Assembly (NCBI GenBank): GCA_947304115.1
Contig: CAMZAE010000006.1
Location: 1-64,000, forward strand
Source of the DNA: an uncultured Prevotellaceae bacterium
GTDB lineage: Bacteria; Bacteroidota; Bacteroidia; Bacteroidales; Bacteroidaceae
Direction of reading: 5' to 3'
DNA: 64,000 nucleotides
Part shown: positions 43,467 to 51,592 of the stretch, piece after piece
Layout: each line of letters begins with the position of its first letter
Position numbering within the stretch: position 1 is the first letter of the stretch
Made by a program: the position numbers and the translations under genes
Notes under the pieces: generated by a model
What the model saw: the letters and a program-made list of their open reading frames with translations, nothing else
What the model was told of the DNA's origin: nothing
Database searches by the model: none

Positions 43467-44606
43467 TCACTTCAATCTATCGAAGCCCATAATCCGCATT
43501 TCGGTGGCTTCGCAGATTTCTTTTGCGAGGTTGTTGAGGTGGTGGAAGCGGGCATAATCGGAGCTGCCTTCGTTTTGCCAGGGGGCAAGGATGAGCAGGC
43601 GGCCTGTCGCACAGGCATAGAAGCGGCGCTGCGATGGTTTCCAGTATTCGCCGATTGGCTCCTTCTGGAGGAGAATAAGCGGGAGCTGGGCGTCAAGGGC
43701 ATCGCTGACGACAAGGTTTTCGCCTTTCGATATGCCGGGCGTGACAAGGACGGTTCCTTCTTCTGCTATTTGCAAGAGGCGCCGGCGTTCTTGCTGGTAT
43801 GCCTCTGTGCTTTCCGTGGGCTGGCCTGTTGTTGCATCTTTGCGGTGGAAGAAAACCTGTTCCTTCAAGGGGTATTTCAGCAGGAAGAGGTTGCCAAAAG
43901 CGGCATACTCGCGTCCGGAAATCCATAGGTGCAACTGGCGCTCCATGAGCTTCGGGCATTCCTGCCGGATGCGAGCGCGGAGGGGATTCTCGGCCATGTA
44001 GCGCTTGATGTTCTCAAGCATCCCTGGGCGGTTGATGATGCGGTCGTGGTAGCCCTTCTGGAAAAGGACGGGGCGGAGGAGGCCCGAAGGAGATGCAGCG
44101 CGCACGGCGGGGATTCCCGAAGGAGATGCTTCGGGCACGGCGGCAGATGCTTCGGGCACGGCGACAGAAGCTTCGGGTACGGCGGCCCTTGTGCCCATCG
44201 CATTTCCGATGGGGGCAATGGGGTTCAGGTTCCACCAGGCGCGGGTGCAGCCGGTCTTGAAGCCGCGGACGATAGAGCCGAGATGCTTGCCTTCGGGCAA
44301 AGGCTCTCGTACTCTTATGAGCAGGTGGATATGGTCGGGCATGATGGCTGTGCGCCAAACCTCGACCATGGGATAGTAGTGGCTGATTTTCCGTATCTCC
44401 TTTTCCAGCACTTGCCGCCCGAGGTCGGAGAGCACCATGTGGGGAGCTTCGTTTGTTCCTGACTTTCCTTTTGCATGGCCTTCTATATGGCCGAAGACAG
44501 GTTCCCGTCCCTCCACGACCATCGTCACCATGTACGTCCCCTTCTCCCGATAGTCGTGGCTGAAGGAGCGTCGGTGCTGGTTGTGTATGGTCTCGTTTCC
44601 GACCAT
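43467..44606 (-). CDS. REP-associated (RAYT-like) Y1 transposase with a C-terminal Rossmann-like domain
   Basis: 379-aa protein. The N-terminal Y1/HUH transposase has RRSFSHDYREKGTYMVT, the HUH motif in MPDHIHLLI (about residue 89-97) and the catalytic-Tyr segment QKGYHDRII (Tyr about 186) followed by YMAENPLRA. This matches REP-associated tyrosine transposases. Residues about 139-174 are a repeat-encoded Ala/Val/Pro/Glu tract. A C-terminal domain (about 255-379; GTVLVTPGISKGENLVVSDAL, GRLLILAPW) resembles a DprA/LOG-type Rossmann fold. ATG 44606 lies two bases after the spmAB stop; the open frame upstream is a shadow. No flanking IS ends are seen. Confidence 0.85.
   Translation of the reverse strand: MVGNETIHNQHRRSFSHDYREKGTYMVTMVVEGREPVFGHIEGHAKGKSGTNEAPHMVLSDLGRQVLEKEIRKISHYYPMVEVWRTAIMPDHIHLLIRVREPLPEGKHLGSIVRGFKTGCTRAWWNLNPIAPIGNAMGTRAAVPEASVAVPEASAAVPEASPSGIPAVRAASPSGLLRPVLFQKGYHDRIINRPGMLENIKRYMAENPLRARIRQECPKLMERQLHLWISGREYAAFGNLFLLKYPLKEQVFFHRKDATTGQPTESTEAYQQERRRLLQIAEEGTVLVTPGISKGENLVVSDALDAQLPLILLQKEPIGEYWKPSQRRFYACATGRLLILAPWQNEGSSDYARFHHLNNLAKEICEATEMRIMGFDRLK
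44085..44190. repeat. Tandem/palindromic repeats inside the RAYT gene
   Basis: Several copies of GCTTCGGGCACGGCG-type units and the hairpin CCCGAAG/CTTCGGG (44116-44135). They encode alternating PEAS and AV/GIPAVRAASPSG residues between the HUH and Tyr motifs. Confidence 0.8.
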
Positions 44607-44608
44607 TC

Positions 44609-45838
44609 TTATCCAAAAAAGATGGCTGCGACGATGATGGCTGCGATGATGCCGCAGAGGTCGGCAAAGAGGCCTGCTGCGACGGCATGGCGCGTCTTGC
44701 GGACACCGACGGAGCCGAAATATACGGCAAGGATGTAGAAGGTCGTGTCTGTTGCCCCTTGGAAAATGCAGGAGAGGCGGCCAATGAAGGAATCGGCGCC
44801 GTATTGTTGCATTGCATCGACCATCATACCTCTGGCACCGCTGCCGGAGAGGGGCTTCATAATGGCTGTGGGCAGAGCTGCCACATAGTCGGCATTGCCT
44901 CCGCACCATTCCACAAAACGCCCCAATCCATCGACAATAAAGTCCATTGCTCCCGATGCACGGAAGACGCCAATGGCAACGAGTATCGCTACCAGATAGG
45001 GAATGATGCGGACGGCAGTCTCGAAGCCGCCCTTTGCCCCCTCGACGAAAGCTTCATAAACATTGATGCGACGACGGACGCCTGCCGCTATGAAGGCGAT
45101 AATGATGGTGAAGAGGATGATATTGGCAATGACGGTGCTCCACAGGTTCATCGTCTCGCGGTCCACCTGTGTGCTGAGCCATATCACGCCGCTCACCACA
45201 ACGCAGATGCCCAGCACGAAGGCCATGATAGCGCGGTTGAAGAGGTTGATGCGCTGGTAGAGGCTTGTGATGACCATGCCGCCAAGCGTCGCAATGGCTG
45301 TTGCGATGAGGATGGGACAGAAGACATCCGTCGGCTGTGCCGCACCCATCTGTGCCCGATAGACCATCACGCCGACGGGAATGAGCGTCAGTCCGCTGGT
45401 GTTGAGCACCAGGAACATAATCATGGCGTTTGTGGCGGTGTCCTTCTGTTTGTTGAGTTCCTGCAAGCCCTCCATCGCCTTGAGGCCGAGAGGTGTTGCG
45501 GCATTGTCGAGGCCAAGCATATTGGCGCTGAAGTTCATAAAGATGTGGCCGAAGACAGGATGCCCAGCAGGTATCTCCGGGAAAAGGCGCACCATGAGCG
45601 GAGACAGCCAGCGTGCCAGAACATCGACCACGCCGCCGCGCTCGCCTATCTTCATAATGCCCATCCAGAGGGACAGCACGCCTGTCAGCCCGATGGATAT
45701 CTCGAAGGCAGTCTTGGCATTGTCGAAGGTGCTGTTCATAATGGCAGGGAAAGCCTCAGTGTTGCCCAACAGCAGTTGTATTGTGGCAATAAGGAAAGCG
45801 ATGGCAAAGAAGCCAATCCAGATGTAGTTAAGTACCAT
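44609..45838 (-). CDS. Fused SpmA-SpmB nucleoside-recognition (Gate) membrane protein
   Basis: 409-aa membrane protein with two homologous Gate domains. The first half resembles SpmA (MNSTFDNAKTAFEISIGLTGVLSLWMGIMKIGERGG, NFSANMLGLDNAATPLGLKAME), the second SpmB (EAFVEGAKGGFETAVRIIPYLVAILVAIGVFRASGA, LPTAIMKPLSGSGARGMM). In Bacillus these genes affect spore dehydration, but this organism is probably non-sporing, so transport of a small solute is a safer guess. It ends two bases before the RAYT start and starts next to a palindromic repeat and a broken DUF559 gene. Confidence 0.88.
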   Translation of the reverse strand: MVLNYIWIGFFAIAFLIATIQLLLGNTEAFPAIMNSTFDNAKTAFEISIGLTGVLSLWMGIMKIGERGGVVDVLARWLSPLMVRLFPEIPAGHPVFGHIFMNFSANMLGLDNAATPLGLKAMEGLQELNKQKDTATNAMIMFLVLNTSGLTLIPVGVMVYRAQMGAAQPTDVFCPILIATAIATLGGMVITSLYQRINLFNRAIMAFVLGICVVVSGVIWLSTQVDRETMNLWSTVIANIILFTIIIAFIAAGVRRRINVYEAFVEGAKGGFETAVRIIPYLVAILVAIGVFRASGAMDFIVDGLGRFVEWCGGNADYVAALPTAIMKPLSGSGARGMMVDAMQQYGADSFIGRLSCIFQGATDTTFYILAVYFGSVGVRKTRHAVAAGLFADLCGIIAAIIVAAIFFG

Positions 45839-45846
45839 AAAAGTCT

Positions 45847-45877
45847 CATCCCCAACCCCTCTCCGAGGAGAGGGGAG
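45847..45877. repeat. C/G palindromic repeat left of the DUF559 remnant (family B)
   Basis: CATCCCCAACCCCTCTCCGAGGAGAGGGG is close to the reverse complement of the copy at 46200-46233, so the two flank the remnant as inverted repeats. Confidence 0.85.
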
Positions 45878-45896
45878 TATTGTTAATAATTGTGTT

Positions 45897-46176
45897 CATT
45901 CTCTCCTTTGTTCGTCGTCTTCTCTTTGTTCTCTTTCTGAATGATACCCACCGTCTACTTCTATAACCAGCATTTTGTCAAGACAGACAAAGTCGGCAAT
46001 GAAATGTGTTGACGACGGAATTCAACCCCCAAGCTTTTGTTTCTGATATGTTCCCATAAGCGTTCTTCTGCTATGGTTGCATTCTTGCGGTTCTGCTTTG
46101 CAAAGTCCTTAAGCTGTGCATATCTGTCAGAAGTAGCCCAACGGAATCGTGTAGAAGTTGTAGAGTCCTTAATCAT
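45897..46176 (-). pseudogene. Frameshifted DUF559-family (Vsr-like endonuclease fold) gene
   Basis: The first frame reads DFAKQNRKNATIAEERLWEHIRNKSLGVEFRRQH, the typical DUF559 N-terminal half, then runs into an out-of-frame stop. One frame shift near 46013 restores FIADFVCLDKMLVIEVDGGYHSEREQ, with the EVDGGYH catalytic-type motif, ending at 45897. The final alpha/beta part (usually ...VLRF) is missing, cut off near the palindromic repeat. The start codon overlaps the ruvB stop (TTATGA). It is probably a decayed mobile passenger. Confidence 0.8.
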
Positions 46177-47219
46177 AAGTCAAGTTCCCCTTGTATATAC
46201 CCCCCTCTCTCCGGAGAGGGGTTGGGGGTGAGGCTTCTGCCGAGATGGTTATAGGCCAGCTCTGTCACTTCGCGGCCCCTGGGGGTGCGCTTGATGAAGC
46301 CTTCCTTGATGAGGAACGGCTCATAGACTTCCTCGACGGTGCCTGCGTCTTCGCCGACGGCGGTGGCGATGGTGTTGATGCCCACAGGACCGCCCTTGAA
46401 CTTGTCGATGATGGTGGTCAGGATCTTGTTGTCTATCTCGTCAAGGCCGTAGCGGTCGATGTTGAGGGCTTCGAGGGCGACGCGGGCTATCTTCAGGTCA
46501 ATGCGGCCGTTGCCTTTGACCTGTGCGAAGTCGCGGACGCGGCGCAGGAGGGCGTTGGCGATACGTGGCGTGCCTCGGCTGCGGCTCGCTATCTCGCCTG
46601 CTGCCTCGATGTCGATGGGCACACCAAGTATGGTGCTGGAACGCATGATAATCTTCCGGAGCGTCTCGGCATCGTAGTACTCCAGGTGCATGTTGATGCC
46701 GAAACGGGCACGCAGCGGAGCGGTGAGCAGGCCGCTTCGTGTCGTGGCACCGACCAGCGTAAAGGGCGACAGGTCAATCTGTATGCTGCGAGCCGACGGC
46801 CCTTTGTCTATCATAATGTCGATGCGGTAGTCCTCCATCGCGCTGTAGAGGTACTCCTCAACGATAGGCGACAGGCGGTGTATCTCGTCGATGAAGAGCA
46901 CGTCGTTAGGTTCCAGCGAAGTGAGGATGCCTGCCAGGTCGCCGGGCTTGTCGAGCACTGGGCCGCTGGTGAGCTTGAAGCCTACGCCAAGTTCGTTGGC
47001 GATAATGTTGGAGAGCGTTGTCTTGCCCAGTCCTGGAGGGCCGTGCAGAAGCGTATGGTCGAGAGGTTCGCCGCGAAACTTGGCGGCTTCCACGAAGATG
47101 CGCAGGTTATCAACAACCTTCTGCTGTCCGCTGAAGTCCTCGAAGGTGAGCGGCCGCAAGGCATTCTCGAAGTCCTTCTCCTTCTGGCGTCCTTCTTGTC
47201 TTATGTCGAAATCTTCCAA
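46173..47219 (-). CDS. ruvB: Holliday junction branch-migration helicase RuvB
   Basis: 348-aa AAA+ motor of RuvAB. Walker [10 protein letters not shown] at 60-68, Walker [10 protein letters not shown], sensor-1 region [13 protein letters not shown] and the C-terminal winged helix [16 protein letters not shown] are present. The last residues after HLG ([21 protein letters not shown]) come from the palindromic repeat at 46200-46233 and are not part of the family. ybeY lies 30 bases upstream, a plausible operon partner, with an S41 protease before it. Confidence 0.97.
   Translation of the reverse strand: MEDFDIRQEGRQKEKDFENALRPLTFEDFSGQQKVVDNLRIFVEAAKFRGEPLDHTLLHGPPGLGKTTLSNIIANELGVGFKLTSGPVLDKPGDLAGILTSLEPNDVLFIDEIHRLSPIVEEYLYSAMEDYRIDIMIDKGPSARSIQIDLSPFTLVGATTRSGLLTAPLRARFGINMHLEYYDAETLRKIIMRSSTILGVPIDIEAAGEIASRSRGTPRIANALLRRVRDFAQVKGNGRIDLKIARVALEALNIDRYGLDEIDNKILTTIIDKFKGGPVGINTIATAVGEDAGTVEEVYEPFLIKEGFIKRTPRGREVTELAYNHLGRSLTPNPSPERGGYIQGELDL
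46200..46233. repeat. C/G palindromic repeat in the ruvB 3' end (family B)
   Basis: CCCTCTCTCCGGAGAGGGG palindrome with GTTGGGGGTGAGG. It is translated as the C-terminal tail of RuvB and forms an inverted pair with 45847-45877. Confidence 0.88.
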
Positions 47220-47249
47220 AGTTGTATGGGGTTTATAGGGTTAATGGGC

Positions 47250-47666
47250 TTAGTGGGGGAAGTCGTTTAGGGCTTTGTCCTCTGCCTGTTTCATTTGCTC
47301 TCTTTCCTCGTCTGTCTTGTCGCGGAGGCCACAGAGGTGCAGCAGGCCGTGGATGATGATGCGGCGAAGCTCCTCGTCTTGGCAGACACCGAACAGCTCT
47401 GCGTTGCTGCTGACGGTGTCGAGACTGATATAGATGTCGCCGCTGAGGGCACCTGCCTGAGAGTAGTCGAAGCCGATGTGGTCGGTATAGTAGTCGTGCC
47501 CGATGAAGCGGCGGTTGATGTCGAGCATCGTCTCATCGTCCACGAAGATGTAATTGATGTCGCCCACCACTTTGGCGTAGCTCTTTGCCACCCTTCGCAC
47601 CCAAGCCGAGACCTCTGCCTGGCTGATGTCGGGCATCGACGTTCCCTGTGTGTTGAATGTAATCAT
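47250..47666 (-). CDS. ybeY: Endoribonuclease YbeY
   Basis: 138-aa single-domain metal-dependent RNase needed for 16S rRNA 3' processing and rRNA quality control. The signature HGLLHLCGLRDKTDEE gives metal ligands His106 and His110; the usual third His is Asp116 here. I believe Asp at this place is common in Bacteroidota YbeY, so it need not mean loss of activity. The start overlaps the upstream S41-protease stop (ATGA), so the two are coupled, and ruvB follows 30 bases later. Confidence 0.92.
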   Translation of the reverse strand: MITFNTQGTSMPDISQAEVSAWVRRVAKSYAKVVGDINYIFVDDETMLDINRRFIGHDYYTDHIGFDYSQAGALSGDIYISLDTVSSNAELFGVCQDEELRRIIIHGLLHLCGLRDKTDEEREQMKQAEDKALNDFPH

Positions 47667-49267
47667 TCCTCCTGAAGCAGTTCGACCGCCTTCTTCACCA
47701 CCTCGTCGTCGGCATAGATGATGGCAAAGTACTCGCTCATGTCCCAGAGGTCGCGTGCCATAAGGCCTTTGAGGATGCGGCGCATGTTGTCGGTGGCCTT
47801 CTGCCGTTCTTCGTCATCCTTTGGACGGATGTCCTGTTTCTCGCCTTCCGCGAAGATCTCGTCGATGAGTTCCTGTGGAAGCTGGTACTCGGCCTTGAAC
47901 TGCTGGAAGGTGGGATATGCCTTCGCCAGCTTCTTCCGGTTCTTGTCCATGTACTTGAGGTTGGCGTTGATGATAATGCTCTTTGCGGACATTTCTCGGT
48001 AGCATTTGGCATAGCGGGTGGTGTCGAGAGGCACGAAGTAGTCGGGCATGATGCCGCCTCCGCCATAGACGGTGCGACCTTTGCGGAGCGTCTGGTAGCG
48101 GAGCGAGTCGGGGAAGTGGATGCTGTCGGCGTTTGTTAGTTCGCCTTTGTTGTAGCGGTTGATGACGTCCTTGGCGTAGTCAAGGCTCTTTCCCTTTTCG
48201 TAGGGCTTCTGGATGCTGCGTCCGCTGGGGGTGTAGTAGCGTGCGGTTGTGAGTCGTATCATACTGCCGTCGGGCATGTCGATGGGGCGTTGCACGAGGC
48301 CTTTGCCGAAAGAACGGCGACCGACGACGATGCCCCTGTCCTGGTCCTGAATGGCTCCGGAGAGAATCTCGGATGCCGATGCGCTGTATTCGTCGATGAG
48401 TACCGCTACCCTACCCTCTTGGAAGGCACTGCCGCCAGTGCTTCTGAATTCTTGGCTCGGCACGCTGCGGCCCTTCGTATAGACAATCATGTCGCCTTTC
48501 GGCAGGAACTCGCTGGCAATGTCGGCCGCTGCCTGAAGGTATCCGCCGCTGTTCGTCTGGAGGTCTATGATGAGGTCCTTCATGCCCTGCTCCTTGAGCT
48601 TCTTGATGGCATCGACCACCTCGTCATGCGTCGTCTGGGCGAAGTTGTGGAAGTGGATGAGGCCGATGGTAGGCGTCACCATGTAAGCGGCATCCACCGA
48701 GTTGACGGGAATCTTATCACGCTTCACGTCGAAGTACAGGGTGTCCCTGATGCCTCGCCTTACGATGCCGAGATGGGCGATGGTGCCCTTTGGACCGCGT
48801 AGGCGGTGCATAATCTCCTCGCGGCTCATCTTCACGCCGGCAATGGCAGTGTCAGCCACGCTGACAATGCGGTCGCCCGCCAGTATTCCCACCTTTTCGC
48901 TGGGGCCTTTTGGCACGGGTTGAATGACGAGCAGCGTGTCCTCCAGCATGTTGAACTGTACGCCGATGCCCTCGAAGGAACCTTCCAGCGGCTCGGTGAA
49001 CTTCTTCGTGTCCTTGGCGTCGGTATAGGCAGAGTGAGGGTCGAGCTTCGAGAGGATGCCGTTGATGGCATCTTCCACGAGCTTTTTGCTGTCCACGCTA
49101 TCGACGTAGAGGTTGTTTATCATCACGCTTGCCATGACAAGCTTTTGGATGTTTTTCTCCAAGTCGCTGGAAGCCGAGTTGTTTGCAGGCGCATTGCCGA
49201 AGCGCAATTGTGCCGACAGGCTCATGCCTATGAGCAGAGCGACAGCAGCCAAAGTAAGTCTCCTCAT
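47663..49267 (-). CDS. S41-family C-terminal processing peptidase
   Basis: 534-aa exported serine protease. A signal peptide (MRRLTLAAVALLIGMSLSA) is followed by an N-terminal helical segment, a PDZ domain (about 90-175, GIGVQFNMLEDTLLVIQPVPKGPSEKVGILAGDRI) and the S41 core with LIDEYSASASEILSGAIQDQDRGIVVGRRSFGKGLVQ, giving the catalytic Ser and Lys. A C-terminal extension of about 150 residues is helical. It cleaves periplasmic proteins near their C-termini. A -7 box lies at 49311-49318. It is translationally coupled to ybeY. Confidence 0.94.
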   Translation of the reverse strand: MRRLTLAAVALLIGMSLSAQLRFGNAPANNSASSDLEKNIQKLVMASVMINNLYVDSVDSKKLVEDAINGILSKLDPHSAYTDAKDTKKFTEPLEGSFEGIGVQFNMLEDTLLVIQPVPKGPSEKVGILAGDRIVSVADTAIAGVKMSREEIMHRLRGPKGTIAHLGIVRRGIRDTLYFDVKRDKIPVNSVDAAYMVTPTIGLIHFHNFAQTTHDEVVDAIKKLKEQGMKDLIIDLQTNSGGYLQAAADIASEFLPKGDMIVYTKGRSVPSQEFRSTGGSAFQEGRVAVLIDEYSASASEILSGAIQDQDRGIVVGRRSFGKGLVQRPIDMPDGSMIRLTTARYYTPSGRSIQKPYEKGKSLDYAKDVINRYNKGELTNADSIHFPDSLRYQTLRKGRTVYGGGGIMPDYFVPLDTTRYAKCYREMSAKSIIINANLKYMDKNRKKLAKAYPTFQQFKAEYQLPQELIDEIFAEGEKQDIRPKDDEERQKATDNMRRILKGLMARDLWDMSEYFAIIYADDEVVKKAVELLQEE

Positions 49268-49310
49268 ATATTATATATAAATAATGTGTCTGGTATTTAC
49301 TTTATCGACA

Positions 49311-49318
49311 CAAAGGTA
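49311..49318 (-). promoter_or_regulatory. -7 element for the S41 protease-ybeY-ruvB run
   Basis: TACCTTTG on the minus strand, 43 bases before the ATG at 49267. The -33 element is unclear. Confidence 0.5.
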
Positions 49319-49367
49319 CAGTTTTTTTTCGATATACAGTTGTATGTATGGAAAAAGTGTATGCTGC

Positions 49368-50177
49368 TCACTGTCCGCTTTCTTCAAGCATTTTGAAGAG
49401 CTTGTCGAGGCGCGGCGCCATGATGATTTCCGTGCGGCGGTTGCGGGCCTTGCCTTCGGCTGTCGTGTTGACATCTACGGGTTTGTATTCGCCGCGACCG
49501 CAGGGCTGTATTTGCAAGGGATTGACATTGTATGTCTCGGTCAAGATGCGCACGACGCTCGTGGCACGAATGACGCTGAGGTCCCAGTTGTCCTGGAAGA
49601 CGGCAGTCTTGATGGGGACGTTGTCCGTGTGTCCCTCGATATAGACATCGATGTCTGTCTGCTTGTTTAGCACTTCTGCCAGCTTGCCGAGCGCTTCCTT
49701 GCCCTGCTTGTTGACGATGGCTTTGCCTGACTCAAAGAGCAATTTGTCGCTCATGGCCACATAGACCTTGCCGTCTTCTTCGCGGACGGTCAGTTCTTCG
49801 CTGCTGAAGCCGAGCAGTGCATCCTTCACACTGTTGAGCAGGTCCTTCACCTTCTGGTTTTGCTGGGCAATCATCTTCTGCAGTTCAGCGATGGTTTTCT
49901 CCCTCTCTTTCAGATTGGCGTTGAGTTTCTGGTTCTCGTCCTGACCAGAGGCAAGCAGCGACTGATAGTTGCGGATGCTGCCCTTGAGCATGGCAGTGTC
50001 TGTTTCAAGAGCTGCACGGATGTCGCGACTCTCACCAAGAAGATTTGCAAGGCTGTCACGGCTGAAAAGCGCCGCCAATCTTCCCGACTCAGCAATCTCA
50101 TACTTCTTCTTACTAACTACACACGATGAGAGCAGCACTGTAGCTGCTACAAGCATCAAAAGGTTTGTTTTCTTCAT
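49368..50177 (-). CDS. OmpA-family lipoprotein
   Basis: 269-aa protein with a lipoprotein signal (VLLSSC, Cys 19), a coiled coil (about 60-110, KLNANLKEREKTIAELQKM) and a C-terminal OmpA/MotB peptidoglycan-binding domain with IEGHTDNVP, VRILTETYNVNPLQIQPCGRGEYKPVD and RNRRTEII. Such proteins tether the outer membrane to peptidoglycan. It stands alone between deoC (about 190 bases upstream) and the S41 protease. The 190-base gap before it holds AT-rich sequence only. Confidence 0.93.
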   Translation of the reverse strand: MKKTNLLMLVAATVLLSSCVVSKKKYEIAESGRLAALFSRDSLANLLGESRDIRAALETDTAMLKGSIRNYQSLLASGQDENQKLNANLKEREKTIAELQKMIAQQNQKVKDLLNSVKDALLGFSSEELTVREEDGKVYVAMSDKLLFESGKAIVNKQGKEALGKLAEVLNKQTDIDVYIEGHTDNVPIKTAVFQDNWDLSVIRATSVVRILTETYNVNPLQIQPCGRGEYKPVDVNTTAEGKARNRRTEIIMAPRLDKLFKMLEESGQ

Positions 50178-50370
50178 TTTCTTTCAAAACTAATTATTTT
50201 CTGTTTCTTTATTATATGGTCTAACTTGTTTCTTTTTAACAATTTAAGCTCAAAAGTGGCTTCGGAGAATCGTTTCTTTTTGTCCGCCCTACCCCACGGC
50301 CGCAAATAATCAATTCTCGCAAGGTTAAAATGTTCCGATTATTCGCACCTTCTCCTCTTTTAGTTGTCTG

Positions 50371-51267
50371 TTAGAAGAACTTCACCTCTTTGCCGACCAC
50401 CTCGCTCAGCAGCAGATTGGCAAGCCTGCTTGTGCCGAGACGGAGCCACTGATTGGTGAGCCATTGTTCTCCGAGCACCTCCTTGACGATGGTGTAATAG
50501 ACAAGGGCGTCGTGCACGGTGTTCAGTCCGCCGGCAGGCTTGAAGCCGACCTGTATGCCAGTCTTTTCGTAATACTCTTTGATGGCCTGGCACATGACGT
50601 AAGCTGCTTCTGGTGTGGCAGCGGGCTTCTCTTTTCCGGTACTTGTCTTGATGTAGTCGGCACCGGCATACATGGCGAGGAGGCTGGCTTTCTTGATGTC
50701 GGAAGCGCTTGGCAGCAGGCCTGTCTCAAGTATGACCTTCATCTTAGACTCGCCGCAGATGTCCTTGAGTTCGATGATTTCATCGCAAACCGTTTCATAA
50801 TCTCCGCTTAGGTACTTGCCAACGCTCATCACAATGTCAATCTCTGTTGCACCGTCTTTCAAGGCCAGTGCTGTTTCAACGGTCTTTACCTCTATCAAGG
50901 CTTGCGAAGATGGGAAACTGCCGCTCACACATGCTATTTCAACACCATCTATTTCAAGGCTTTGGCTCACAATCTTTGCGTAGCAGGGATAAACGCAGAT
51001 TGTGGCGACATGAGGCAATTCGGGGTACGCACTGTCGAACTTGTTAATCTTCTCCGTGAGTGCCAGCACGCTTTCTTCGCTGTCGGTGGTCTTTAATGTT
51101 GTCAGCTCCACGCTGCCCATCAGGAACTTCTTTACCTCTAATGTGTCGTTCTCAGGCACCTTTTTCTCGATGATTTCAGCCACTTTTGCTGCAACATCAG
51201 CATCTTTGATGTCTGTGTTGTACAGTTCAAGCATCTGATCGTACTTGCTCTTTTCAATAAATTCCAT
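50371..51267 (-). CDS. deoC: Deoxyribose-phosphate aldolase
   Basis: 298-aa TIM-barrel class I aldolase that splits deoxyribose-5-phosphate to glyceraldehyde-3-phosphate and acetaldehyde in nucleoside salvage. The Schiff-base lysine is in GADYIKTSTGK, with VKTVETALALKDGATEIDIVMSVG and KMKVILETGLLPS giving the conserved Asp and Lys. It is about 40 residues longer than E. coli DeoC at the N-terminus. The last gene of a minus-strand run dtd-mazG-deoC; it begins two bases after mazG ends. Confidence 0.95.
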   Translation of the reverse strand: MEFIEKSKYDQMLELYNTDIKDADVAAKVAEIIEKKVPENDTLEVKKFLMGSVELTTLKTTDSEESVLALTEKINKFDSAYPELPHVATICVYPCYAKIVSQSLEIDGVEIACVSGSFPSSQALIEVKTVETALALKDGATEIDIVMSVGKYLSGDYETVCDEIIELKDICGESKMKVILETGLLPSASDIKKASLLAMYAGADYIKTSTGKEKPAATPEAAYVMCQAIKEYYEKTGIQVGFKPAGGLNTVHDALVYYTIVKEVLGEQWLTNQWLRLGTSRLANLLLSEVVGKEVKFF

Positions 51268-51268
51268 A

Positions 51269-51592
51269 CTATATCAGTTTTTTATTGTTCTTATGTCTGT
51301 CTTTGTCGCGGAGCGTCTTCTTCTCAAAGCTTGCCTCAAGCGCCTTTGTCAAATCGACGCCTGTCTGATTTGCAAGGCAGATGAGCACCCAAAGCACGTC
51401 CGCCATCTCCTCTGATGCGTCTTGGCTCTCGCCTTCCTTGAACGACTGCTCGCCATACTTACGCGCCATGATGCGTGCCAACTCCCCTACTTCCTCGGTA
51501 AGAACCGCCATGTTGGTCAGTTCGTTGAAATAGCGCACACCGTAGGTCTTTATCCATTGATCTACACGCTCTTGTGCCTCTTGAATTGTCAT
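51269..51592 (-). CDS. MazG-like nucleotide pyrophosphohydrolase
   Basis: 107-aa all-alpha NTP-PPase domain. The metal-binding EExxE and ExxD are seen in VLTEEVGELARIMARKYGE and SEEMADVLWVLICLANQTGVDL. It probably hydrolyses a non-canonical or deoxynucleoside triphosphate. ATG 51592 overlaps the dtd stop (ATGA) and gives the family N-terminus; a frame open eight codons further lies inside dtd. It is coupled to dtd and deoC. Confidence 0.9.
   Translation of the reverse strand: MTIQEAQERVDQWIKTYGVRYFNELTNMAVLTEEVGELARIMARKYGEQSFKEGESQDASEEMADVLWVLICLANQTGVDLTKALEASFEKKTLRDKDRHKNNKKLI

Noticed and set aside
44610-44909. N-terminal extension of the RAYT-like protein into spmAB
   Set aside because: These ~100 residues are a frame-shifted reading of spmAB; the transposase family N-terminus fits ATG 44606.
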